Assembly: GCF_004522235.1 (NCBI RefSeq)
Contig: NZ_SDLT01000031.1
Span: forward strand, 55,393 to 119,392
Length of the DNA: 64,000 bases
Direction of reading: 5' to 3'
DNA from: Amycolatopsis nivea
Lineage (GTDB): Bacteria > Actinomycetota > Actinomycetes > Mycobacteriales > Pseudonocardiaceae
Both the position numbers and the translations under genes were made by a program. The notes beneath the pieces were generated by a model. The model had not been told where the DNA came from, ran no database searches, and saw nothing but the letters and a program-made list of their open reading frames with translations. Shown here piece by piece: positions 42,248 through 50,896 of this stretch (positions are counted from its first letter, which is position 1; every line of letters begins with the position of its first letter).

Positions 42248-45003
42248 CCCGGATCCGCCGCGAGCCGTTCCTGCAACCGCGCGTGCCGGAACTGGTAGAC
42301 CTCGCCGACCTGGCGCAGCACACCGCGGCGATGCGCGTCGTCGAGGAAACCCATCAGATCCACCGGGATCCGCTTCCGCGAGGCCAGCCACAACCGGCTG
42401 AACGTGTACGCGCCCCAAGCCCGGGAGATCCACACGCTCAGCCCCACGGCCAACCCGAACATCAGCCCGGCCGCCACCGCCTGTGCCGTGCTCGACGCCC
42501 GCGAGAAGACCTGGCCGCCGATGATCACGCCAGCGAGGCCGTAGGCGAGACTTCCCGGACTCCGCACCAAAAACCGGCCCAGCAACGCCGATGCCAGTCC
42601 GCCGGCGAAGGCCAGCGCCAGGTCGTAATGGTCGTTGAAGACGCCGAGGAACCGCGTTTCCTTCGTGAAGGCGAACGCCATCCCGTAGAACAGGCCCAGC
42701 GAGACGATGAAGGACAAGGTGAACGACAACGTCGCGGCGCGGTCGTTGCGCAGGACGCTCGCCGGACTCGACACGCGGCTCGCCTCCAGGGGCGTATCCA
42801 GCCAGACGTGGACGCCGATCGCCAGCCCGAACACAATCGCGAGCAGGGCGATCACCCCGACCGACAGCGACCACGCCAACCCGAGGCACACCCCGATCAG
42901 CACCCCGACCGCGAACCGACGCAGGAACCGGCCCGCAGTACCGCGGAACCGCGCCTCCACCCGAAGCGGCCCCGGTCGGCTGCCGACTGTATGCGTTACA
43001 CAACCTGCCACCGCGAACGACAGCCCGTAGATCGCCCCGATCACCGGACCCGCGGCGATCCAGCCGGTCAGCGCGAACAGCAACGCCGGCGGCAGTCCGA
43101 GGCACAGTCCCAGCACCAGCCTCGGCACCGCCCGGTCCAACTGCCACCACGCGAGATCGCGGCTTTGGTCGCGTTCCAGCTGCCGGGCGAAGAAGCTCAG
43201 CCACCGCTGCGCCTGCTCCGCCGGGTAATCGCGCGGACGGGTCGGCCGGTCGAGCCGGGCGGGCGGGGCCGGTCGCGAGGTGTAGACCACGGGCAGGTAC
43301 TCGTCCAGCAGATGTCCCTCGATCGCCGCGCGGTCGGGAAAGCGCGTCGTGTCGCAGAGTTCGCCGGGATCGGTCGACGGATGCGCGTACGCCGTCCTGG
43401 CCAGATCGACCATCAGCGGCGTGCGAAGGGCCTGCGCCAGCGGGCTTTCCGGATGCTGCCGCAACTGCCGGACCACCGGGTCCCAGCGAGTTTCGCCGAA
43501 GCGCTGCCGGGCGGTGAGGAAGTCGATCGCGTCCTCGGTCTCGACCGGTTCGATCTCCACCACCGCCGCGCGCGACAGAAAGGTCCCGGACTGCTCCACC
43601 GCGGATTCGTACTCGGTGCTGCGGCAGGTCACCACGAGCGGACGACCGCCGGAAACGGCCTGGTCCAGCGCGTCGATCGCGGCGGTGTGCAGTCCGGGAG
43701 CCAGCTCGTCGAGACCGTCGAGCACCGGGATGACCCGGCCTTCGAGCACCAGCCGCAGCGCCGCGCCCTTGCCGTACGCGCCGGTATTGGCCAGGCCCGG
43801 ATACTCCTCGACCAGCCGTCGGGCGAGCCAGCCGTGCAGGTGTTCCTCGCGCGGATTCCACGACGACAGCGGCAGCAGCACCGGCACCGGCTCGCCCGGC
43901 GGCGGGTCGGCCAGCAGCCCCAGCGTGAGCAGGATGGCCAGCACCGACTTCCCCGCGCCCGGCTCGCCGAGCACGACCAGCTGCCGCGCCGGGACCTGCC
44001 GGAACTTCGCGACGACGTCGGTGAGATCGCCGCTGAACGTCAGCCGCTCCGGGTCGCCGGGCCGCCCGAGCACCGCCGACGCGGCCGCGGCCACCGGACG
44101 CTCGGTGCTCGTCCAGGTCAGCGGCACCGGCTCCGGACGGTGCAGCGAGCGGATCTCGGTCTCGGCGGTCCACTGCCGGACGATCGCCGCCGCGAGTTCC
44201 TCGGCCGCCCGATCGAGCTGACTCGAGGGCTGCTCCGGCCGCACCTGCTCCACGACAACCGGCTCTTCGGTCTCCCCGCGCAGGATCTGCTCGTGCAACC
44301 GGCGCACCTCGGCACCGGGATCGACCCCGAGCTCCTCGGAGAGCTGCGTCCGCAATCGCTGGAACACCGCGAGCGCGTCCGCCTGCCGCCCGCTGCGGTC
44401 CAAGGCGAGCATCAGCTGCGCGTACGGCCGTTCCCGCAGCGGATGTTCCTCGACGATCTCCCCCAGCTCGTCCACGACCTCGCGGTGCTGGCCGAGCTTC
44501 AGCTGCCAGTCGATGCACAGCTCCACCGCGTTGAGCCGCTGCTCCTCCAGCCGCGCCGCCCGCCCGGCGAGCGCCGCGGCGTCCAGTCCGTCCAGCACCG
44601 GACCGCGCCACAGCCGCAGCGCCGACCGGATCTTCTCGACCCCGTCCGCCAGCGCTCCGCCCTCCGCCGACTGGCGGGCGGCGGCAACGGCGTCGGTGAA
44701 CCGAAGCCAGTCGACTTGCAGATTGTCGACCGTGATCCGGTAGCCCGAGCCGTCGGTGACGATGAGCTTCTGCTTGGGATCGCCGAGCCGCTCGCGGAGC
44801 ACGGACACACAGTTCTGGATCTGCTTCGTGGCGGTCGCGGGCGGCTCGCCGTCCCACGTCGCCTCGATCAGCTTCGGCAGCGGGACGACCGAGTTGGGCG
44901 AGAGCAGCAAACAGGCCAGCACGCGGCGATGGCGCGCGCCGGGCAACGTCAGCCGGTCGGTCCCGTCCTGGATTTCCAGCGCTCCGAGCACGCGAAAATC
45001 CAT
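42244..45003 (-). CDS. SARP-type regulator fused to a NACHT NTPase and membrane helices
   Basis: 919 residues. An OmpR-like winged helix (1-90, LGALEIQ..LPGARHRRVLACLLL) and the bacterial transcriptional activation domain (95-240) make a SARP head. A linker leads to a NACHT/STAND P-loop LGEPGAGKSVL near residue 348, with Walker B VIPVLDGLDEL near 428. About six membrane helices span 620-830. The C terminus reads YQFRHARLQERLA, the FRH-LQ pattern common in actinobacterial NACHT proteins. A DNA-binding head on a membrane NTPase implies signal-gated tethered or released transcription control. GGAGGAGGG upstream supports ATG 45003. Confidence 0.85.
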   Translation of the reverse strand: MDFRVLGALEIQDGTDRLTLPGARHRRVLACLLLSPNSVVPLPKLIEATWDGEPPATATKQIQNCVSVLRERLGDPKQKLIVTDGSGYRITVDNLQVDWLRFTDAVAAARQSAEGGALADGVEKIRSALRLWRGPVLDGLDAAALAGRAARLEEQRLNAVELCIDWQLKLGQHREVVDELGEIVEEHPLRERPYAQLMLALDRSGRQADALAVFQRLRTQLSEELGVDPGAEVRRLHEQILRGETEEPVVVEQVRPEQPSSQLDRAAEELAAAIVRQWTAETEIRSLHRPEPVPLTWTSTERPVAAAASAVLGRPGDPERLTFSGDLTDVVAKFRQVPARQLVVLGEPGAGKSVLAILLTLGLLADPPPGEPVPVLLPLSSWNPREEHLHGWLARRLVEEYPGLANTGAYGKGAALRLVLEGRVIPVLDGLDELAPGLHTAAIDALDQAVSGGRPLVVTCRSTEYESAVEQSGTFLSRAAVVEIEPVETEDAIDFLTARQRFGETRWDPVVRQLRQHPESPLAQALRTPLMVDLARTAYAHPSTDPGELCDTTRFPDRAAIEGHLLDEYLPVVYTSRPAPPARLDRPTRPRDYPAEQAQRWLSFFARQLERDQSRDLAWWQLDRAVPRLVLGLCLGLPPALLFALTGWIAAGPVIGAIYGLSFAVAGCVTHTVGSRPGPLRVEARFRGTAGRFLRRFAVGVLIGVCLGLAWSLSVGVIALLAIVFGLAIGVHVWLDTPLEASRVSSPASVLRNDRAATLSFTLSFIVSLGLFYGMAFAFTKETRFLGVFNDHYDLALAFAGGLASALLGRFLVRSPGSLAYGLAGVIIGGQVFSRASSTAQAVAAGLMFGLAVGLSVWISRAWGAYTFSRLWLASRKRIPVDLMGFLDDAHRRGVLRQVGEVYQFRHARLQERLAADPG

Positions 45004-45286
45004 TCCGCGACTTCCCTCCTCCGCTCCGGGTTACGAGCATACCCGCGCAGGTCACCGGCACCGCGAAGATCGAAAGGACAGACCGGGGACAGCTTGGGGA
45101 CGGCGCCGGGCAGGGTGGAAACCACGTCCGGCCCCCGAGGTGGGGACCTGGTCGCCTGGCCTCCGGGCCGGCGGCGGTGGGGCCGGGCGGACAGCCTCCG
45201 CGGGAGGGGCGAGTGCTGGGGGTACTCGCCGCGGCGCGCCGGAAAATGGGGCGACGCGAGTGATCGTCTTCGTGACAATCGCGGCC

Positions 45287-46018
45287 ATGGAGGAAGTCGA
45301 AGTCATCGTCGCCCACCACGAACGCGCGACCCTGCGCGTCGGCGACGTGTTCCTGAAGGTCGACACCGATCAGGCGCGCGCCGACGCCGAGGTCGCGGCG
45401 ATGGCGCTGGCCCCGGTCCCGACGCCGGAGATCCTGTGGCGGAAACCGCCCGTGCTCGCGCTCGCCGCCCTGCCCGGACGCGAACTGGGCCGCCCTGGCA
45501 CACCGTCGACCGCGTCGCCCGAGGCCTGGGCCGCTGCCGGAGCCGCCGCCCGGAAACTGCACGAGGCGCCGCTGCCGCCTTCGCCCGGCTGGGACCCCGA
45601 CGAACTCGCCGCGGAACTCGACCGCGAATGCGCGTGGCTGATCGCGAACGACGCCCTCCCCGCCGACCTGGTCACCCGCAACCACCAGATCGCCAAGGCG
45701 GCGCTGCGGCCGTGGACCCCGGTGTTCACCCACGGCGATCTGCAGGTCGCCCACATCTTCGTCGAGGGCGACGAGGTCACCGGCATCCTCGATTGGTCCG
45801 AAGCCGCCCAGGGCGACGCCCTCTTCGACCTCGCCGCCCTGACCCTCGCCCACCAGGAACACCTCGCCGACGTCGTCGCCGGTTACGGCACGGACATCGA
45901 CCTCGACGTGCTCCGCGCGTGGTGGTCGCTGCGCAGCCTCCGGGTGGTCCATTGGCTGCTCGGGCACGGCTTCGACCCGGCACCGGAGGTCGCGGTCCTG
46001 GAGGCGCAGCTATTCTAG
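45287..46018 (+). CDS. APH-family phosphotransferase-like protein
   Basis: 243 residues with an aminoglycoside-phosphotransferase fold: catalytic loop VFTHGDLQVAHIFV, and metal-binding GILDWSEAAQGDALFDLA. In the catalytic loop the usual Asn is replaced by His (HGDLQVAHI). Family members phosphorylate antibiotics, sugars or choline, so resistance cannot be assumed. ATG 45287 is chosen; GTG 45260 or 45272 are possible. The stop lies inside the palindrome of the PadR promoter. The 283 bp upstream, shared with the divergent SARP gene, shows no feature I recognise beyond the two promoters it must hold. Confidence 0.75.
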   Translation: MEEVEVIVAHHERATLRVGDVFLKVDTDQARADAEVAAMALAPVPTPEILWRKPPVLALAALPGRELGRPGTPSTASPEAWAAAGAAARKLHEAPLPPSPGWDPDELAAELDRECAWLIANDALPADLVTRNHQIAKAALRPWTPVFTHGDLQVAHIFVEGDEVTGILDWSEAAQGDALFDLAALTLAHQEHLADVVAGYGTDIDLDVLRAWWSLRSLRVVHWLLGHGFDPAPEVAVLEAQLF

Positions 46019-46029
46019 TACTAGAATAG
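46010..46029. promoter_or_regulatory. 20-bp perfect palindrome, probable PadR operator
   Basis: CTATTCTAGTACTAGAATAG is a perfect inverted repeat covering the APH stop codon. Its right half contains TAGAAT (46022-46027), which is 7 nt before the GTG of the PadR gene and is the likely -10 box. Binding here would give direct autorepression. Confidence 0.7.
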
Positions 46030-46034
46030 CGGTC

Positions 46035-47204
46035 GTGCCCGCCCTCACCGACGCCGAACTGACCGTCCTCGGCCTGCTCGTCGAACAACCCCGGCACGGC
46101 TACGAACTGGAGCGGGTGATCGAGGACCGCGGCATCCGCGCCTGGACCGCGCTCGGCTTCTCCTCGATCTATTACGTCCTCGACAAGCTGGCCAAACGCG
46201 GCCTGATCGAAGCCACCGGCGGCCCGCGCTCTGGGAAATCGCGGGCGACCTTCCAAGCCACGCCGTCCGGGGTCGAACTCTGTGCGGACGCCACCCGCGA
46301 AGCGCTCACCACCCTCACGCCGGTCCACGCGCGCGTCCTCATCGCGATGGCCAACAGCCCGGGCCTGCCGGACGCGGAAGTGCGTTCCGGACTGACCACC
46401 CGGCTCGCCGCGATACGCGAACAACTCGCCGAAGTCCGAGCAACTCGCGCCCGTCAAGAACCCCTGCCCGACGCCGCGGCGGCGATCTTCGACTACAGCG
46501 AAGCGATGCTCACGGCCGACCTCACCTGGACCGAGAGCGTCCTTGCCAAGGAGACCGCGATGGAGAAGTACGACGTCAAGAAGGCCCACCGCACGCTGTA
46601 TGCGCCGCCGTCGAAGGACTTCACCCTCGTCGACGTCCCCGCGCTGCAGTACCTCGCCGTCGACGGCCACGGCGACCCGAACACCGCGCCGGAGTACACG
46701 AACGCCGTCGAAGCGCTGTACGGAATCTCGTACTCGGTGAAGTTCGCCAGCAAGAAAACCCTCGGCCGGGACTTCGTCGTCGGACCGCTCGAAGGGCTGT
46801 GGCGCGCCGACGACCCCACCGTCTTCCTCACTCGGGAAAAAGCGAAGTGGGACTGGACGATGATGATCAATCAGCCGGACTGGGTCACCGAGGAGATGGT
46901 CCGGGAAGCCGCCGAAAGCGTCGCAAAGAAGAAGGACAACCCCGCGCTCGCCGGCGTTCGGCTACGCACGCTGACCGAAGGCACGAGCGTCCAGATCCTG
47001 CACCTCGGCTCGTACGACGACGAAACGCCCACGCTGCACCGGCTCCACGACGAATACCTGCCCGCGCACGAGCTGACCTTCAACGGCGACCACCACGAGG
47101 TCTACCTGAGCGACCCGCGCCGCACCGCGCCCGAGAAGCTGAAGACCGTGCTGCGACAGCCGGTCAAGCCTCTTCGAACACGATCTGCTCCGGCGGAGTC
47201 GTGA
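46035..47204 (+). CDS. PadR-family regulator fused to a GyrI-like ligand domain
   Basis: 389 residues. A PadR winged helix (1-90, LTVLGLLVEQPRHGYELERVIEDRG) and PadR C-terminal helices are followed by a GyrI-like small-molecule-binding domain (about 180-380: DFTLVDVPALQYLAVDGHGDP ... KWDWTMMINQPDWV, in part). GyrI-like domains bind lipophilic cations and drugs, so this looks like a one-protein drug sensor. GTG 46035 lacks a leader. The end overlaps the nuclease-like gene by 41 bp. Confidence 0.88.
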   Translation: MPALTDAELTVLGLLVEQPRHGYELERVIEDRGIRAWTALGFSSIYYVLDKLAKRGLIEATGGPRSGKSRATFQATPSGVELCADATREALTTLTPVHARVLIAMANSPGLPDAEVRSGLTTRLAAIREQLAEVRATRARQEPLPDAAAAIFDYSEAMLTADLTWTESVLAKETAMEKYDVKKAHRTLYAPPSKDFTLVDVPALQYLAVDGHGDPNTAPEYTNAVEALYGISYSVKFASKKTLGRDFVVGPLEGLWRADDPTVFLTREKAKWDWTMMINQPDWVTEEMVREAAESVAKKKDNPALAGVRLRTLTEGTSVQILHLGSYDDETPTLHRLHDEYLPAHELTFNGDHHEVYLSDPRRTAPEKLKTVLRQPVKPLRTRSAPAES

Positions 47205-48039
47205 GCTTCAGCGTCTGCCGCCGGACGGAGAGGAGCGTGTGGAGTTCCGTCGCGTGCCCGTCCGGGATGGTGAAAAGCCGGTCGTTGCGGGTGTCGATGT
47301 AATCCGCGAACCCGGCGAGCGAGACGCCGCCGGTTTCGTCGAGGCTCAGGTAATCGACCAAACGGCGGAACAGTTTCGGCAAAAGCACCACGTCGTCACG
47401 CAATTGGGCGCGACTGCTCAGCCGGAACCCCTTGGTGGTGACGTCGTGCTCCCACACGCCTTTGCCCGCGCCGCGCGCCGCGACCGCCGCGTCGGACATC
47501 GCCTGCCGGAGGTCCGGGTAAAGCTTGGAGTAGAACGTCGGATACGCCAGCCCGGTTTCGAGAAGACGGAAATTCGCCGACGCCTTCAGCGCTTTCGGAT
47601 CGAGGTGCACGCTCCCGCCGTCGGTGGAACGCCCCGCGCGCTGTCCGGGGAACGCGAACGCGACCGCGCGGCCGTACTTGTCGGCGAACCGGGTCAGGAT
47701 GTGCCCGCTCGTCTCCCCCGGCGTACTGGTGGAAACGCGGCCGCCTTCGTCGCGCTCGATCTTCGTGAAACCGAGGTACCGCAACAGTTCCGCCCCGGCG
47801 GCGTCCGCCAGTTCCTTGGGCTGGCGCCACAACTCGGCCCCGGCAACCCTCGGGCGGTAATGCGTTTCGAGCGCGTCGATCCCGTCGAGGCGCAACTGCA
47901 CCCCGCCGCGGGAATTGGTCCGCACCTTGAGGTTGGCGGCGGAAAACGCGTCGGCGCGGTCGGGATAGAACCGGACCGAATCCCCGTCCGGGGAGGCCCC
48001 GACGACCCGGAACTGACCTTTGATCAATGTCAACGGCAC
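47164..48039 (-). CDS. Thermonuclease (SNase)-like protein
   Basis: 291 residues. The N-terminal half has the SNase-like OB-fold order DGDSVRFYP, VQLRLDGIDALETHY and KYGRAVAFAF, then LLETGLAYPTFYS and DAAVAARGAGKGVWEHD, as in Staphylococcus-type nuclease homologues. The C-terminal part (about 200-291) is not recognised. No signal peptide, so an intracellular role. GTG 48039 has no ribosome binding site and starts 8 nt from a strong hairpin. Confidence 0.75.
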   Translation of the reverse strand: MPLTLIKGQFRVVGASPDGDSVRFYPDRADAFSAANLKVRTNSRGGVQLRLDGIDALETHYRPRVAGAELWRQPKELADAAGAELLRYLGFTKIERDEGGRVSTSTPGETSGHILTRFADKYGRAVAFAFPGQRAGRSTDGGSVHLDPKALKASANFRLLETGLAYPTFYSKLYPDLRQAMSDAAVAARGAGKGVWEHDVTTKGFRLSSRAQLRDDVVLLPKLFRRLVDYLSLDETGGVSLAGFADYIDTRNDRLFTIPDGHATELHTLLSVRRQTLKLTTPPEQIVFEEA

Positions 48040-48046
48040 GAGAATG

Positions 48047-48079
48047 ACGGTAACTGCCGGAAGGGCCGGCAGTTACCGT
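48047..48079. terminator. Strong hairpin, 14-bp perfect stem
   Basis: Arms acggtaactgccgg and ccggcagttaccgt enclose a 5-nt loop. It lies between the small peptide gene and the nuclease-like gene, both on the - strand, and would end transcripts of the former. There is no T-run, as is common in actinobacteria. Confidence 0.75.
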
Positions 48080-48156
48080 GTTTCCCGAGCCGTCACCGAC
48101 CGGTCACTCGTGTTGTTACCACTTGTCACGCAGCGGATTCCTCCGTGCGTGCGGTG

Positions 48157-48282
48157 TTACTGGCAGGCTTCGCAGTCCGGGTCGTCGATCCGGCAGGCGG
48201 CGCCGTCGACGAGCGGGAAATCGAAGTCGTCCAGAACGGGAACGACCGCGGCGGACTCTTCTGGCGTAGTGGGAGCAGACAT
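48157..48282 (-). CDS. 41-residue peptide with a Cys-containing C terminus
   Basis: ATG 48282 to TAA. The first part is acidic and leader-like (MSAPTTPEESAAVVPVLDDF, then DFPLVDG); the end is ACRIDDPDCEACQ with three Cys in 12 residues. This is the look of a ribosomal peptide precursor or a small metal-binding protein. TACAAC upstream could be its -10. No modification enzyme of a recognised RiPP class is adjacent; a cupin gene lies upstream on the same strand. Downstream a GGAGG precedes an 18-codon ORF that ends in the hairpin. Confidence 0.5.
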   Translation of the reverse strand: MSAPTTPEESAAVVPVLDDFDFPLVDGAACRIDDPDCEACQ

Positions 48283-48333
48283 ATCCGTTGTAGCGCCCAA
48301 GATCGCCGAACATTCCGTGACGCCCGCCACAGC

Positions 48334-48729
48334 TCAGGCGACCCAGTCCGGAAGAATCTTGTCCCCGTCCGCCGTCGCACAGGCCGGCACCACACCCGTC
48401 CGATACACCCGAGTACTCCCCGGCGCACACGCGATCGCCACCATGCCGCTCCGCGCGTCCGCCCGCACCTGCCGCTCCGCGTCCGCGGGCAGCACCACCG
48501 TCTCCCCCTCCTTCACGGCTTCAACGACACCGCCCACGGTGATCTCCGCCGAGCCGCCGAGGATCGTCCACACCTGCTCGGTGTCGAACGCGTGCACCGG
48601 CCCGACCGCGCCGGGCACCATCTCGACTCTCCAGACCGCCTGCTGGCTGCCGCCCTGCGTCGGCGAAGCCAACGTCGTCATCACCGCGTTGGGCGTCTCG
48701 GTCCGACGGCTGTCCCGGATCACTGTCAT
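48334..48729 (-). CDS. Cupin-domain protein
   Basis: 131 residues, one cupin barrel: PGAVGPVHAFDTEQVWTILGG and GETVVLPADAERQVRA correspond to cupin motifs 1 and 2. One metal-ligand His is visible in motif 1. Function unknown; such proteins are often small enzymes or binding proteins. ATG 48729 has GGGGAGA upstream. It is divergent from the MarR gene at 48792 and so its likely target. Confidence 0.8.
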   Translation of the reverse strand: MTVIRDSRRTETPNAVMTTLASPTQGGSQQAVWRVEMVPGAVGPVHAFDTEQVWTILGGSAEITVGGVVEAVKEGETVVLPADAERQVRADARSGMVAIACAPGSTRVYRTGVVPACATADGDKILPDWVA

Positions 48730-48750
48730 GCTGCTCTCCCCGTTAAGATA

Positions 48751-48786
48751 GACAATCAGGTTGTCCATATAGTCAACGAGGTTGTC
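48751..48786. promoter_or_regulatory. Two MarR-type operator repeats, CAAYSAGGTTGTC
   Basis: CAATCAGGTTGTC at 48753-48765 (inside the palindrome GACAATCAGGTTGTC) and CAACGAGGTTGTC at 48774-48786 are direct repeats 21 bp apart, two helical turns. They fill the 62-bp gap between the cupin and MarR genes and overlap the MarR ribosome binding region. Confidence 0.6.
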
Positions 48787-48791
48787 TACCT

Positions 48792-49262
48792 ATGTCAAGC
48801 GATCCGCCCGGATACGAGCTGCCGCTGCGCCTGTTGTTCGCCTTCCGCAGCCTGATCGACGACCTGCACGCCGAACTGGCGAAGCAGGGCCACCCCGGCC
48901 TGCGCCCGATGCACGGCTTCGTCTTCCAGGCAATCGGCCCGTCCGGGACCACCGCCGTGGAACTGGGCCGCACGCTCGGGGTCACCAAGCAGGCCGCGGG
49001 CAAGACGATCGACACCCTGGAACGGCTCGGATACGTCCACCGAGAACGCGACCCCGAGGACGGCCGCCGCATGCTGGTGCGCCTGACCGACCGGGGTCTC
49101 GACTGCCTGACCAAGTCCGCACAGATCTTCGACCAGCTGCGGGCTGAGTGGGCTGAGACTTTGGGTGCCGGGCGGTTGCGGTCGATGGAAGAGGATCTGA
49201 GGAAGGTCGCTTCGCCGGAATCGGCAAGGCTGGATCTGCCGGGGTGGTTCTCCGGGCATTGA
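48792..49262 (+). CDS. MarR-family transcriptional regulator
   Basis: 156 residues. The winged-helix core is TTAVELGRTLGVTKQAAGKTIDTLERLGYV, wing RDPEDGRRMLVRLT. It probably controls itself and the divergent cupin gene through the repeats at 48751-48786. CGAGG lies 10 nt before ATG 48792. It ends one base before the convergent NDK-like gene. Confidence 0.92.
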   Translation: MSSDPPGYELPLRLLFAFRSLIDDLHAELAKQGHPGLRPMHGFVFQAIGPSGTTAVELGRTLGVTKQAAGKTIDTLERLGYVHRERDPEDGRRMLVRLTDRGLDCLTKSAQIFDQLRAEWAETLGAGRLRSMEEDLRKVASPESARLDLPGWFSGH

Positions 49263-50069
49263 TCACGTGTTGCGCGTGTCGATGACCAGCCTCTCGAGCT
49301 GCGAAACGAAGATGCCGCGCTCGGCAAGCACGGCCTGATCCGGCGGCGCTCCGGCTAGTTCTCCGAGGCCGAGAGTGGTGAGCCGCCGCTGGATCGACGG
49401 ATTCGCCCGCTCCGCTGCCCGCCGACGTTCACCACTGGCCCGGCACTCAGCGATCTGGTCACGCTCGTCGTCCAGCGCGGCTTGGAGGTCTGCATCGGCA
49501 GGCGCGAACTGCTGCGCGATCCGCCGCCGGATGCGATTGACCGCCGCGGGGTAGGAAATCGCCTCCCAGCCGTGGGTCGCGGGAAGACTGGCGCGCACCG
49601 CCGCCGCCCCGCGCAGCATCCCGGACACCGCCTCCGCACGGTACCGCTCAGCAGTCTCCGGACCGACCAAAATGGACAGTTCGCGCAGCGCATTGGCTGG
49701 ATCGTCCGGGCAGTGCAGGAGATTGAGGATGACGTTCTCCCCGAGGTGCCGCACTGTCCCCGGCTCCGCGGCGTCCGGCCGGGTCGCGCCCTTGCAGCGC
49801 GTCAACGTCGCGCAAGCGTCCCCTTCGGCGCGATGCAGCAGGAGCAAACACGCCGCTCCCGAACCGTAAAGCCGCGCGAACGGATCATTCTCCAGATCAA
49901 CCGCTTCCGACGCCCGGTACACCCGCATCATCGACGGCAGATCCAGCTGAAGCACCCGACCCGTCACCACGACGAAGCCATTGCGCTGCACCAGATCCAC
50001 AATAGAATCGAATGCGTCACTGACCACTCCGTCCGGAGTGATCAGCGCGAACGTCCACACATCCGTCAC
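49263..50069 (-). CDS. Nucleoside diphosphate kinase-like protein
   Basis: 268 residues. Residues about 1-140 follow the NDK fold: TFALITPDGVV at the start and NLLHCPDDPANALREL near the end, where the His matches the phospho-histidine of NDK (NxxHGSDS in true NDKs). The C-terminal half is a charged helical extension of unknown role. GTG 50069 overlaps the spermidine synthase stop. Last gene of the polyamine operon; a role in phosphorylating a product or regulating the pathway is open. Confidence 0.65.
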   Translation of the reverse strand: MTDVWTFALITPDGVVSDAFDSIVDLVQRNGFVVVTGRVLQLDLPSMMRVYRASEAVDLENDPFARLYGSGAACLLLLHRAEGDACATLTRCKGATRPDAAEPGTVRHLGENVILNLLHCPDDPANALRELSILVGPETAERYRAEAVSGMLRGAAAVRASLPATHGWEAISYPAAVNRIRRRIAQQFAPADADLQAALDDERDQIAECRASGERRRAAERANPSIQRRLTTLGLGELAGAPPDQAVLAERGIFVSQLERLVIDTRNT

Positions 50070-50896
50070 CAGCGAAGGCTGATCGGCGGAACCGTCGCCC
50101 CGCGCAACGTCAGCTCGTCGACCGACACCGGCCGGTACGGCAGCGTCTCCAACCGCGCCACCATGGTCTCCAGCGGCGCTTCCACGTCCGTCCCGAAGAA
50201 AAACGCCCATTCGTGCTCCGGCGACCCGAAGTACACCGGCGTCGGGAAGACCTCCTCGAACCGGCGCCAGCATTTCACCAAGGTCGCGTTCCGCCACAAC
50301 GTCGGACACCCACCCTGATACGCCACCACCCCGCCAGGCGTCAGCAACGAGCGGCACTGCTCCAGGAATTCCTTGCCGTACAACCGATTGTGCTGAGCAT
50401 CGGTGCCATCCTGCTCATCCGGCAGATCGACCAGCACCACGTCGTACTTCTCCGCACAGGTGTGGACGTACTCCCACCCATCGACGTAATGCACCCGAAC
50501 CGGCCCCTCGCCACGCTCCGCCCGAGCCAGGTCAGCCGACGTGTATCCATACGGAAGATGCTCCGCGCACAGCCGAACCGCCGCGGCATCGATGTCCACG
50601 TGATCGACCGAAGCCCCCGCCTCGGCCGCGATCTGGCACACCACGCCTTCACTGGACCCGACCACCAAGACCCGGTCCACAGTGGACGCCAACAGCAACG
50701 CCGGAACCAGCAGCGCCTCGTGATATACCAGCTGACTGAACTCGGTGCTCTGCCGTTCGTCGTCGCAGAACAGCGAAATCCCCTGCGCTGTCTTGCCGAT
50801 CACCAGATGCTGGTAAGCAGTCCGCGTGTCGACCAGCACGTCCGAGACGTGCCACGTCCGGGTCAGTCCCGCACCGACTGGTTCCTCGATGTTCAA
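50066..50896 (-). CDS. speE: Spermidine synthase-like aminopropyltransferase
   Basis: 276 residues: the beta-strand N-terminal domain, then a methyltransferase-type fold with VLVVGSSEGVVCQIAAEAG (decarboxy-AdoMet site), HVDIDAAAVRLCAEHLP, and VVLVDLPDEQDGT. It would transfer aminopropyl from decarboxy-AdoMet, made by the upstream fusion, to putrescine or a related amine. The usual GGGDG of bacterial SpeE reads GSSEG here, so substrate choice may differ. TTG 50896 overlaps the upstream stop (TTGA) and has AGGA 6 nt before it. Confidence 0.82.
   Translation of the reverse strand: MNIEEPVGAGLTRTWHVSDVLVDTRTAYQHLVIGKTAQGISLFCDDERQSTEFSQLVYHEALLVPALLLASTVDRVLVVGSSEGVVCQIAAEAGASVDHVDIDAAAVRLCAEHLPYGYTSADLARAERGEGPVRVHYVDGWEYVHTCAEKYDVVLVDLPDEQDGTDAQHNRLYGKEFLEQCRSLLTPGGVVAYQGGCPTLWRNATLVKCWRRFEEVFPTPVYFGSPEHEWAFFFGTDVEAPLETMVARLETLPYRPVSVDELTLRGATVPPISLRW

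Noticed and set aside
42005..46029. Two frames of about 1300 codons on both strands over the SARP gene
   Set aside because: Arg/Gly/Pro-rich shadow translations; they cross several real genes and lack motifs.
48073..48129. 18-codon ORF after GGAGG downstream of the Cys peptide
   Set aside because: The stop is inside the terminator hairpin and the peptide has no notable feature; kept only as a remark.
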